From positions 1 to 8,969 of the forward strand of contig CANRBW010000056.1 in the NCBI GenBank assembly GCA_947628975.1: 8,969 nucleotides of DNA. The letters are read 5' to 3'. Source of the stretch: an uncultured Oscillospiraceae bacterium. Its GTDB lineage: Bacteria > Bacillota > Clostridia > Oscillospirales > Oscillospiraceae. Each line of letters opens with the position of its first letter. The first letter of the stretch is position 1. Shown here piece after piece: positions 1 through 5,473 of this stretch. Made by a program: the position numbers and the translations under genes. Below the pieces are notes generated by a model, which saw only the letters and a program-made list of their open reading frames with translations, did no database searches and had not been told where the DNA came from.

Positions 1-88
1 CCTGGACCACCGGGTCAGGGGCAAGCGGGACAAGAACGCCGCCATCTCCCAGCGGGCGCTGGAGGCGCTGTCCCGGCTGGACATCTGA
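1..88 (+). CDS. C-terminal tail of an unidentified protein (5' end outside window)
   Basis: An open frame (codons begin at base 2) enters from the left edge and ends at a TGA at 86-88, giving 28 residues that end in LSRLDI. The tail is basic (several Arg and Lys) and looks like a C-terminal helix, but I do not recognise the family. It does not resemble the C-termini I know for the usual plsX neighbours (L32/RpmF, FapR, RecG). Only 18 bases separate its stop from the plsX start, and no promoter or terminator lies in the gap, so it is probably co-transcribed with plsX. The reading frame and GC-rich third positions match the neighbours. Confidence 0.55.
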   Translation, partial: LDHRVRGKRDKNAAISQRALEALSRLDI

Positions 89-106
89 AAAAACGGAGGG
101 ATAGCT

Positions 107-1159
107 ATGAGAGTGATCGTAGACGCCATGGGCGGGGACAACGCCCCCCTTTGCAACGTCCAGGGCGCGCTGGACGCCATCCGGGCCTACCCGGAGGTCA
201 GCGTCACCCTGGTGGGGGACGGGGAGACCATCCTCCGCTGTCTGGGCGACCTGGGGGTGGGCGACCTTCCCAAGGAGCTGGAGATCGCCCACGCCGGCCA
301 GGTGGTCACCATGGAGGACAACCCGGCCACCGCCTTCAAAGAGAAGAAGGACTCCTCCCTGACGGTGGGCCTGGAGCTGTTGGCCCAGGGCGGGGGGGAC
401 GCCTTCGTCAGCGCCGGCTCCACCGGGGCGCTGCTCAGCGCCGCCACCCTGATCACCAAGCGCATCCGGGGCATCCGCCGGGCCGCCCTGGCCCCGGTGG
501 TGCCCACCGGCAAGGGGGGCGCGGTGCTCATCGACTGCGGCGCCAACGCCCAGTGCACCCCGGAGTACCTCCTGCAGTTCGCCTACATGGGCAGTTTCTA
601 CGCCGAGCGGGCCCTGAACCGCCCCGAGCCGCGGGTGGGTCTGCTGAACATCGGCGTGGAGCCCAGCAAGGGCGGCGACCTCCAGCGGGAGACCTACGCC
701 CTCCTCCAGGAGGCGGCCCAGGCCGGGCGGGTGAACTTTGTGGGCAACGTGGAGGCCAGAGAGGCGGTGGAGGGCGCGGTGGACGTGATCGTCACCGACG
801 GCTTCTCCGGCAACGTCTTCCTCAAGACGGTGGAGGGGGCGGGCCTCTTTCTGGGCAGACAGATCAAGACCATGTTCAAAAAGAACCTCCTCACCAAGCT
901 GGCCGCGCTGATGGTCCGGGGCGGCCTGGCGGACTTCAAGCGTCTGCTGGACTCCGAGGAGGTGGGGGGCACCGCCCTCATGGGCATCTCCAAGCCGGTC
1001 ATCAAGGCCCACGGCTCCTCGGGGGCCAAGGCCATCCGCAACGCCATCCGCCAGGGGGTGGAGCTGGCCCGCTCCGGCCTGATCGACGACATTGCCGCCA
1101 ACATCTCCTATATGCGTCTGGACCGGGAAAAAAAGTTGGACGCCACAGCGGAAAAATAG
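107..1159 (+). CDS. plsX: Phosphate acyltransferase PlsX
   Basis: PlsX converts acyl-ACP and phosphate into acyl-phosphate, the donor used by PlsY for the first acylation of glycerol-3-phosphate. It is a peripheral membrane enzyme of phospholipid synthesis. The 350-residue length is normal for the family. The N-terminus MRVIVDAMGGDNAP is the family hallmark. Other conserved blocks are the Gly/Ser-rich FVSAGSTGALLSAA (about 100-113), GLLNIGVEPSKG (178-189), VIVTDGFSGNVFLKTVEG (227-244) and a C-terminal GISKPVIKAHGSSGAKAI (293-310). The ATG start has a GGAGGG SD at 95-100, six bases upstream. acpP, which encodes the substrate carrier, follows 87 bases downstream, as is common in Firmicutes. No FapR-like operator was recognised. 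Identification is secure. Confidence 0.97.
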   Translation: MRVIVDAMGGDNAPLCNVQGALDAIRAYPEVSVTLVGDGETILRCLGDLGVGDLPKELEIAHAGQVVTMEDNPATAFKEKKDSSLTVGLELLAQGGGDAFVSAGSTGALLSAATLITKRIRGIRRAALAPVVPTGKGGAVLIDCGANAQCTPEYLLQFAYMGSFYAERALNRPEPRVGLLNIGVEPSKGGDLQRETYALLQEAAQAGRVNFVGNVEAREAVEGAVDVIVTDGFSGNVFLKTVEGAGLFLGRQIKTMFKKNLLTKLAALMVRGGLADFKRLLDSEEVGGTALMGISKPVIKAHGSSGAKAIRNAIRQGVELARSGLIDDIAANISYMRLDREKKLDATAEK

Positions 1160-1169
1160 GGATTGCCTC

Positions 1170-1198
1170 TTGACATCCCAGGGAAAACTTTCTATGAT
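1170..1198 (+). promoter_or_regulatory. Sigma-A-type promoter for acpP
   Basis: A perfect -35 TTGACA (1170-1175) is followed after exactly 17 bases by TATGAT (1193-1198), one mismatch from TATAAT. It begins 10 bases after the plsX stop and sits about 50 bases upstream of the acpP start, giving a leader of about 40 nt. Such a match in GC-rich DNA is unlikely to be chance. It would let acpP be expressed at a higher level than plsX. Confidence 0.82.
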
Positions 1199-1246
1199 TT
1201 GAGGTAGAGAGACCCGGCAAATTTCCTTGGGGAAGGAGCGAGACAT

Positions 1247-1483
1247 ATGTTCAAAGAGATCGCGCAGATCATCGCGGAACAATTCGGCGTGGAGGTGGAC
1301 TCCATCTCCATGGAGACCAGCTTTGAAGACGACCTGGGGGCGGACTCCATCGACATCGTGGAGCTGAGCATGGCCCTGGAGGACGCCTTCGAGGTCGGGG
1401 AAATGTCTGAGGACGACCTGGGCAACATCTCCACCGTGGGGGACCTGGTGCAGTATATCCAGTCCCACACCGAGGGCGAGTGA
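1247..1483 (+). CDS. acpP: Acyl carrier protein
   Basis: This is the small acidic carrier that holds growing acyl chains on a 4'-phosphopantetheine arm during type II fatty-acid synthesis and donates them to PlsX. At 78 residues it has the standard length. The prosthetic-group serine is Ser34 within the motif GADSIDIVEL, where the common form is DSLD; Ile for Leu is a frequent variant. The protein is strongly acidic, with helices I-IV in the expected order. The ATG is preceded by a GGAAGGAG SD (1231-1238) with 8-base spacing. It has its own promoter upstream and a strong terminator just after the stop, so it is probably made mostly as a short monocistronic mRNA, with some read-through from plsX. 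Confidence 0.97.
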   Translation: MFKEIAQIIAEQFGVEVDSISMETSFEDDLGADSIDIVELSMALEDAFEVGEMSEDDLGNISTVGDLVQYIQSHTEGE

Positions 1484-1501
1484 CCCTGAGAATACCGCGT
1501 G

Positions 1502-1528
1502 AAGCCCCCGCCGCGGCGGGGGCTTTTT
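1502..1528 (+). terminator. Rho-independent terminator after acpP
   Basis: An 11-bp GC-rich inverted repeat (AAGCCCCCGCC at 1502-1512, its complement at 1515-1525; the inner pairs would open to form the loop) runs into a T5 tract at 1524-1528. It lies 18 bases after the acpP stop. It ends about 30 bases before the rnc start, so rnc is either expressed by read-through or needs a promoter I could not identify. Confidence 0.88.
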
Positions 1529-1556
1529 GACGATGAGAGGGGAGAGGGGACCGGCT

Positions 1557-2231
1557 ATGCACCCCATGGAGAAAAAGCTGGGCTATCAGTTTCGGGACGC
1601 CGCCCTGCTGGACCGGGCCATGACCCACAGCTCCTACGCCAACGAGCGCCTGGGCGGCGCCCTGAGCAGTAACGAGCGGCTGGAGTTTCTGGGGGATTCC
1701 ATCCTGGGCCAGGTGACGGCGGACCACCTCTACCACGCCCACCCCGACCTGCCGGAGGGGGACCTGACCCGGATGCGGGCGGCCCTGGTCTGCGAGGGGT
1801 CCCTGGCCGAGGTGGCCGAGGAGTGGGGCCTGGGGGAGTATCTGAAGCTGGGCAAGGGGGAGGACCAGAACGGCGGACGGACCCGCCCCTCCATCCGGGC
1901 CGACGCGGTGGAGGCGGTGCTGGCCGCCGTCTACCTGGACAGCGGCGGCATGGACCAGGTCCGCCGGATCATCGAGACCTTCATCCTCTCCAAGGAGGCC
2001 CGCGCCGGGGAGGGGCACGACTACAAGACCGCCCTCCAGGAGCTGGTCCAGCGCGCCCCGGGCCGGACCCTGCGCTACGCCCTGCTGGGGGAGACCGGCC
2101 CCGACCACCTGAAGGAGTTCTGGATGGAGGTCACCCTGGACGGCAAGCAGGTGGGCACCGGCCGCGGCCGGAGCAAGAAGGAGGCGGAACAGCAGGCCGC
2201 CCAGGCCGCCCTCCGGGCCCTGACCGACTGA
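1557..2231 (+). CDS. rnc: Ribonuclease III
   Basis: RNase III is a Mg-dependent double-strand-specific endoribonuclease that processes rRNA precursors and cuts structured mRNAs. From this start the protein is 224 residues, normal for the family. The RNase III signature NERLEFLGDS is at 39-48, with metal/catalytic acidic residues E43 and D47. The second acidic pair D116 and E119 lies in RADAVEAVLAAVYLD. A C-terminal dsRNA-binding domain spans about 155-222, including DYKTALQELVQ and the basic GRGRSKKEAEQQAA. I chose ATG 1557 because GAGGGG (1544-1549) sits seven bases upstream. Earlier in-frame TTG 1527 and ATG 1533 would overlap or abut the acpP terminator, and ATG 1566 is an alternative. smc, often next to rnc, is absent here. 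Confidence 0.95.
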   Translation: MHPMEKKLGYQFRDAALLDRAMTHSSYANERLGGALSSNERLEFLGDSILGQVTADHLYHAHPDLPEGDLTRMRAALVCEGSLAEVAEEWGLGEYLKLGKGEDQNGGRTRPSIRADAVEAVLAAVYLDSGGMDQVRRIIETFILSKEARAGEGHDYKTALQELVQRAPGRTLRYALLGETGPDHLKEFWMEVTLDGKQVGTGRGRSKKEAEQQAAQAALRALTD

Positions 2232-2239
2232 GCAAAGTG

Positions 2240-2283
2240 AAAAAACGCCCGTGGGGGCCCGCGCCGGTGGCGCGGGCCCCCAC
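2240..2283 (-). terminator. Long hairpin between convergent rnc and the hydrolase gene
   Basis: A perfect 15-bp inverted repeat (GTGGGGGCCCGCGCC at 2251-2265, complement at 2269-2283, 3-base loop) lies between the two convergent stops. Read on the minus strand, the stem is followed after five bases by a T6 tract (complement of A6 at 2240-2245). It therefore fits best as the terminator of the minus-strand gene. It could also stop rnc transcripts, though no T tract follows it on the + strand. Confidence 0.72.
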
Positions 2284-2291
2284 GTCTGCTG

Positions 2292-3224
2292 TCAGCCCCC
2301 TCTGGCCTCCCCCAGGCCGGGCGGGTATTTCGCCGGGTCCAGGCCGTAGAGCTGGACGATCTCTACCCGGTCGCTGAGGAGCAGGTCCATGGGGGTGACG
2401 ATCCGCCCCCCGTCCCCGTCCAGGTCCACCCCCACCGCCATCCAGGCGTACCAGGGCAGATAGCCGCACTGGGCGCTGTGGGGGCCGTCCAGGGGCTGGA
2501 ACTTGTCGCCAAACACGCCGCTGACCAGGCTGTAAGGCACGTCGGTCAACAGCCGGTCCGCCAGCTGGACCACCTGGTGGCGGAGGGCATCGTCCGCCTT
2601 GGGCCGGAGGACCGCCCAGGTGGTGTACCCCCGCCAGTGGTTCCCGTCCACCTCCGCCGAGCGGGTGCCCAGCACCACCGACTCCAGCGTCACCGGCCGC
2701 GCCGGGTCGGGGTCCAGCACCAGCCCCGCGTGGCCGTGGGTCCACCCGGCGGTGTGGGTGGAGAGGGAGACCAGAATGTCCCCCTCCTTCAGAGGGGCCA
2801 GGGGGGCGGCGTAGAGCATCATCCCCTCCTCGTCCCGGTACCGGTGCTCCCCGGTGGTGATCCCCAGGGGGGAGCACACCTCCCGGTCGGGGGGGTGGAA
2901 AAAGGCGTCCTGAATGGCCAGGATCCGCGCCGTCCCCGCCGCGCCCATGGCCCGCAGGTCGTCGATGGCCGCCGGGCCCAGGCCGGTCTGGGCGTAGAGC
3001 AGGCGGTAGTCCTCCTCCCCCAGCGCCGCCTGGGCCAGCACCGGCCCCAGCTCCGCCTGGGGCAGGGCGGGGGAGTAGGGCCGTAGCCGGTGGGCGAAGG
3101 GTTCCTGGAGCAGGGTCCACCCCAGCGCCAGCCCCAACAGGGCCGCCGCCAGCCGCGCCGCCCACCGCGCCAAACGCCTCGCCACTGTCCTCGCCACCTT
3201 TCCTTGTGTCCCATTATACTCCAT
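2292..3224 (-). CDS. Membrane-anchored YiiX-like permuted NlpC/P60 cysteine hydrolase
   Basis: Residue numbers are from ATG 3224 (310 residues). A basic N-terminus leads into a hydrophobic segment (about 24-40, with AALLGLALGWTLL), a signal anchor that places the rest outside. The second half looks like the circularly permuted papain-fold YiiX/YebB-like group. It has GDILVS (148-153), His165 in GHAGLVLD, Glu181 in TLESVV, and Cys253 in SAQCGYLPWYAW, followed by IVTPMDLLLSD (275-285). The His-Glu-Cys order is that of the permuted family. Substrate is unknown; these proteins are thought to be amidase- or peptidase-like hydrolases of envelope components. ATG 3224 has an AAAGGGG SD, but a TATAAT lies inside its first codons (3213-3218). 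GTG 3185, with AAGGTGG upstream and a cleaner signal anchor (297 residues), may be the true start. The fold is assigned by motifs only. Confidence 0.75.
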   Translation of the reverse strand: MEYNGTQGKVARTVARRLARWAARLAAALLGLALGWTLLQEPFAHRLRPYSPALPQAELGPVLAQAALGEEDYRLLYAQTGLGPAAIDDLRAMGAAGTARILAIQDAFFHPPDREVCSPLGITTGEHRYRDEEGMMLYAAPLAPLKEGDILVSLSTHTAGWTHGHAGLVLDPDPARPVTLESVVLGTRSAEVDGNHWRGYTTWAVLRPKADDALRHQVVQLADRLLTDVPYSLVSGVFGDKFQPLDGPHSAQCGYLPWYAWMAVGVDLDGDGGRIVTPMDLLLSDRVEIVQLYGLDPAKYPPGLGEARGG

Positions 3225-3242
3225 CGCCCCGCCCCTTTGCAA
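3213..3242 (-). promoter_or_regulatory. Candidate promoter for the YiiX-like hydrolase gene
   Basis: On the minus strand TTGCAA (3242-3237, 4/6 to the -35 consensus) is separated by 18 bases from a perfect TATAAT (3218-3213). Initiation would fall near 3206, downstream of ATG 3224. If it is real, translation must begin at GTG 3197 or GTG 3185 rather than at the ATG. The AT-rich hexamer stands out in GC-rich DNA. Confidence 0.5.
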
Positions 3243-3282
3243 CTCCCCGCCGGCGAGAGAGCGGAGCGCCGCTGACGGGGGC

Positions 3283-3353
3283 GCGCGTCAAAACAGGGGA
3301 GGGGGTCGTGCGTAAACCGGGGGAGAGACCGTGCGTCCAAAACGGGGGAGGGC
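3283..3353. repeat. Three degenerate tandem repeats, about 23-24 nt each
   Basis: Units begin near 3283, 3307 and 3330. Each has the pattern GYGCGT, a short A/C run, then four or five G and AG-rich bases. The second and third share CGTGCGT and CGGGGGAG, while the first is more diverged (GCGCGTCAAAAC then AGGGGAGGG). A fourth partial CCGTCC follows at 3353-3358. The position between two divergent promoters suggests regulatory binding sites, but the G-rich composition could also create chance similarity. Confidence 0.5.
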
Positions 3354-3450
3354 CGTCCGGCTCCTCCGCCGGGGGTGCGGGAAAAATTTCGCGAAAATCT
3401 CTGAAGTGTTATCATTTTGTCGCATGTGGGGGAGGAACGAAAGGAAACGC

Positions 3451-3480
3451 TTGACAGAAGTTTTGAATCGACCCTATACT
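3451..3480 (+). promoter_or_regulatory. Sigma-A-type promoter for the two-gene cassette
   Basis: A perfect TTGACA (3451-3456) is followed, after 18 bases, by TATACT (3475-3480), five of six matches to TATAAT. The upstream DNA is AT-rich (AAAATTT, GAAAATC), which could act as an UP-like element. The expected start is near 3487, leaving a leader of about 90 nt before the first gene. Confidence 0.78.
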
Positions 3481-3490
3481 GGAGAAAAGG

Positions 3491-3546
3491 GCGACAGCTC
3501 AAGAGGGCGTCGGAAAAGAGCGCCGTTCCCCCGGTGGGCTGTCCGC
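3491..3546 (+). other. Potential hairpin in the cassette's 5' leader
   Basis: GCGACAGC (3491-3498) can pair with GCTGTCCGC (3538-3546) leaving one bulged base, enclosing a smaller GGCG/CGCC pairing around a GGAAAAGAG loop. The structure would lie wholly within the predicted leader and end about 15 bases before the AGGGAGGG SD (3561-3568). No known riboswitch class is recognised; pairing was judged by eye. Confidence 0.4.
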
Positions 3547-3577
3547 TCCAAAAGACATCAAGGGAGGGTCATGTGGC

Positions 3578-3946
3578 ATGACAAACGAAGAGATCATGAA
3601 GGCGGTAAAACCGGCGATCTGTTCCCAACTCAAAAGTCCGGCCTCCGCGCAGTTCCCGGTGGACGAGATCACCATCACGGGGGACGAGTGGAACGGATAC
3701 CATGTGGAGGGGTATGTGGATTCCCAGAACGGCTACGGCGCCATGATGAGAAACGACTTCACCGCGGAGGTCCAGGTCTCGAACGGCGCGCCCGTAGTCA
3801 CCTCCCACTCGGTGGGGAAGAAGGCAAACGCCGCGCGCAAGTGGGAATTTGGGTACAACTATCTGACTATCGCCCTTTTCACCATCATTGGCGGCGCGAT
3901 CCTGTACTTTCTCAACAGCGCGTTCGTGGACGCATTCATGGGCTGA
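3578..3946 (+). CDS. Small tail-anchored membrane protein, unknown function
   Basis: This 122-residue protein has no signal peptide. The first 70 residues form a soluble domain with a recognisable pattern: LKSPASAQFP (18-27), then an alternating beta-like stretch, then GYVDSQNGYGAMMRNDF (45-61). I recall this pattern (SP-x-SAxFP ... GYVDSQN-x-[FY]GA-xx-R) from unnamed Firmicutes proteins, without a known activity. A basic stretch (KKANAARKW, 81-89) precedes one membrane segment at about 94-112 (YLTIALFTIIGGAILYFL). Only about ten residues follow, so the soluble domain is predicted to be cytoplasmic. ATG 3578 has an AGGGAGGG SD nine bases upstream. ATG 3571 is out of frame and rejected. The gene follows a strong promoter and lies 31 bases before the next gene, probably as one operon. 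Its GC content is clearly lower than that of rnc or plsX. Confidence 0.8.
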   Translation: MTNEEIMKAVKPAICSQLKSPASAQFPVDEITITGDEWNGYHVEGYVDSQNGYGAMMRNDFTAEVQVSNGAPVVTSHSVGKKANAARKWEFGYNYLTIALFTIIGGAILYFLNSAFVDAFMG

Positions 3947-3977
3947 ACCTGGCCGGTGACGGGAAAGGAGCGGAACC

Positions 3978-4394
3978 ATGGCGTTCAAGAGAATGGAAGG
4001 GTTTGTCGGGAGCGTCCCCCAGGGGTTCATTGACCGGAGCCTGAAGGTCTGCCCCCTCTGCGGGAGCGTCAGGCCCCACTGGGGGATCGACGAGAAGATG
4101 CAGCTGAAGCTGGAGGGAAACCTGTATCTGTTCCAGTGCGAGCAGTGCAAGGGGGTGCTGAGCTCGCCGATCCCCGACGTGACGGGCTATAACAACACGG
4201 TCCTCACCACCACCGGGCTTTTGAAAAAGCTGTCCGGGAAGAAAAACGGCGTGATTTACCTGAGGATCTATGACGCGGGGAGCAATCCCGACCTGCGGGA
4301 CAGCGTCGGGAAGGAATTCACCCTCCAGGAGCTCCAGGCCCTGGCCGCGGAGAAGGAGCGGCCGGAGCCGGAGGGGAGCGGAAAGTTCTATTGA
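3978..4394 (+). CDS. Double-CxxC (zinc-ribbon-like) protein, unknown function
   Basis: This 138-residue soluble protein has no membrane segment. Two CxxC pairs, C25-P-L-C28-G and C54-E-Q-C57-K-G, are 25 residues apart and resemble the two knuckles of a zinc ribbon. Between them is a beta-rich stretch (KLEGNLYLFQCEQC). Residues 74-95 include a Thr-rich patch (NTVLTTTGLLKKL) and a beta strand GVIYLRIYD. The C-terminus (about 112-138) is a charged helix with a Glu/Pro-rich tail. I do not recognise the family. Zinc binding is inferred from the cysteine spacing alone, and a redox role or a scaffold would also fit. The ATG has AAAGGAG about eight bases upstream. The 31-base gap to the preceding gene, with no terminator or promoter, argues for co-transcription and perhaps a shared role. 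Confidence 0.8.
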   Translation: MAFKRMEGFVGSVPQGFIDRSLKVCPLCGSVRPHWGIDEKMQLKLEGNLYLFQCEQCKGVLSSPIPDVTGYNNTVLTTTGLLKKLSGKKNGVIYLRIYDAGSNPDLRDSVGKEFTLQELQALAAEKERPEPEGSGKFY

Positions 4395-4423
4395 CAGACC
4401 CCCCGCGCGAGGCGATAAGCAAC

Positions 4424-4460
4424 AAAAAACCCCGCTCCGGCCTGAGACGGAGCGGGGCTT
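4424..4460. terminator. Bidirectional terminator between the cassette and tsf
   Basis: A 10-bp perfect stem (CCCCGCTCCG at 4430-4439, complement at 4448-4457) has an 8-base loop. On the minus strand it runs directly into T6 (complement of A6 at 4424-4429), making a strong terminator for rpsB-tsf. On the + strand it ends in CTTTC, a weaker terminator for the two-gene cassette. Confidence 0.88.
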
Positions 4461-4470
4461 TCGACTATGT

Positions 4471-4523
4471 GTGCGGCGCGAAAGGGCGCTTGCACCTTTG
4501 CGCGTAGGTTGTGCGCGAAAGGG
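4471..4523. repeat. Short direct/inverted repeat in the tsf 3' untranslated region
   Basis: GTGCGGCGCGAAAGGG (4471-4486) recurs as GTGCGCGAAAGGG (4511-4523), and an imperfect inverted copy (CCTTTGCGCG, 4495-4504) lies between them. The set sits between the tsf stop and the terminator, so it would be transcribed in the tsf mRNA and could form an additional small stem. Confidence 0.4.
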
Positions 4524-4527
4524 GGGC

Positions 4528-5445
4528 TTACTTGTTCAGCTGCTTGGCGATCTCCTCGGCGAAGTTCTCCTGCTTCTTCTCGATGCCCTCGCCCTTCTCG
4601 AAGCGGACGGCGTCGGTCAGTTTGATGGACCCGCCCAGGGCCTTGGCCTGGGCCGCCACATACTGCTCCACGCTCATGGAGCCGTCCTTGACGAACTCCT
4701 GCTGCATCAGGCAGTTCTCCTCGTAGAACTTGCGGAGCTTGCCCATGACGATGCCCTCCTTGACCTTGTCGGGCTTGGCGGCCATCTTGGGATCGTTCTC
4801 CATCTGGACCAGCATGATCTTCTTCTCCTCGTCCAGCACGTCCTGCCCCACCTGGCTCTTATCCAGGAAGCGGGGGTTCAGCGCGGCGATCTGCATGGCC
4901 AGGTCCTTGCCCACCTCGGTGACCTTGTCGGCGGCCAGGTCGGTCTCCAGGTTCACCAGCACGCCGATGCGGCCGCCCATATGGACGTAGGAGACGCTGA
5001 CCCCCTGGCCGAAGCGGGCGAAGCGGCGGACCTTGATGTTCTCGCCGATGACCTGGACCTTCTCGATGGTCTCCTCGGCCACGGTACGGCCGGTGCCGGG
5101 GTAGGGCTTGGCCAGCAGGTCGTCCAGGTCCTTGGGGTCCTCCTTGGCGATCACGTCGGCCACCTGGTGGACAAAGTCGGTGAACTTCTCGTTCTTGGCC
5201 ACGAAGTCGGTCTCGGCGTTGACCTCCACCACCACGCCCACGCCGTCGATAACGGCGGCGTAGGCCACGCCCTCGGCGGCGATGCGGCCGGCCTTCTTCT
5301 GGGCGGTGGCCAGGCCCTTCTCCCGCAGGAACTCGATGGCCTTGTCCATGTCGCCGTCGCTGGCGGTGAGGGCCTTCTTGCAGTCCATCATGCCAACGCC
5401 GGTCATCTCGCGGAGCTTGCTCACGTCTTGCGCGGTAATAGCCAT
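4528..5445 (-). CDS. tsf: Translation elongation factor Ts
   Basis: EF-Ts is the cytoplasmic guanine-nucleotide exchange factor that recharges EF-Tu from its GDP to its GTP form. The protein has 305 residues. The N-terminal UBA-like domain (about 3-42) contains the first signature LREMTGVGMMDCKKAL (11-26). The second signature EVNAETDFVAKNEKF (74-88) includes the Thr-Asp-Phe that contacts the EF-Tu nucleotide-binding site. The core dimerisation-like domain and a C-terminal helical end (FAEEIAKQLNK) follow. The ATG is preceded by GGAGGAG with six-base spacing. It lies 28 bases after rpsB in the same direction, the classic rpsB-tsf operon, and ends before a strong terminator. Nothing unusual was seen in length or motifs. 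Confidence 0.97.
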   Translation of the reverse strand: MAITAQDVSKLREMTGVGMMDCKKALTASDGDMDKAIEFLREKGLATAQKKAGRIAAEGVAYAAVIDGVGVVVEVNAETDFVAKNEKFTDFVHQVADVIAKEDPKDLDDLLAKPYPGTGRTVAEETIEKVQVIGENIKVRRFARFGQGVSVSYVHMGGRIGVLVNLETDLAADKVTEVGKDLAMQIAALNPRFLDKSQVGQDVLDEEKKIMLVQMENDPKMAAKPDKVKEGIVMGKLRKFYEENCLMQQEFVKDGSMSVEQYVAAQAKALGGSIKLTDAVRFEKGEGIEKKQENFAEEIAKQLNK

Positions 5446-5473
5446 GTTACTCTCCTCCAGTCCTATGTGTTGA

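Larger units (their letters stand above)
3225..3577. other. 353-bp divergent intergenic region without a gene
   Basis: This gap separates the minus-strand hydrolase from the + strand two-gene cassette. I see no convincing coding frame in it. Short open frames on both strands lack start context and continue from or into frames that oppose real genes. It contains the hydrolase promoter at its left edge, three degenerate 23-nt tandem repeats, a TTTCGCGAAA palindrome, a strong + strand promoter and a potentially structured leader. The right-hand part (about 3380-3480) is much more AT-rich than the rest of the window. Confidence 0.7.

Noticed and set aside
151..1173. Long + strand open frame overlapping plsX in another frame
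   Set aside because: Its product is Gly/Arg/Pro-rich low complexity, typical of an off-frame reading of GC-rich DNA; plsX is certain in the same place.
1269..2108. Long minus-strand open frame opposite acpP and rnc
   Set aside because: It is antisense to two secure genes, spans the acpP terminator and has no family-like motif.
2131..3165. Off-frame minus-strand frame overlapping the YiiX-like hydrolase
   Set aside because: Gly/Ala/Pro/Arg-rich low-complexity product running into rnc; the hydrolase frame has coherent motifs and start signals.
3283..3353. CRISPR array
   Set aside because: The units are contiguous, degenerate and without spacers, and there are no cas genes.
3331..4044. + strand frame running through the cassette leader and first gene
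   Set aside because: It crosses the promoter and gives a basic Arg/Gly/His-rich product; ATG 3571 in this frame lies seven bases before the better-placed ATG 3578.
4391..4396. TTGACA at the end of the double-CxxC gene
   Set aside because: It overlaps the stop codon, has no suitable -10 at 16-18 bases, and there is no + strand gene downstream.
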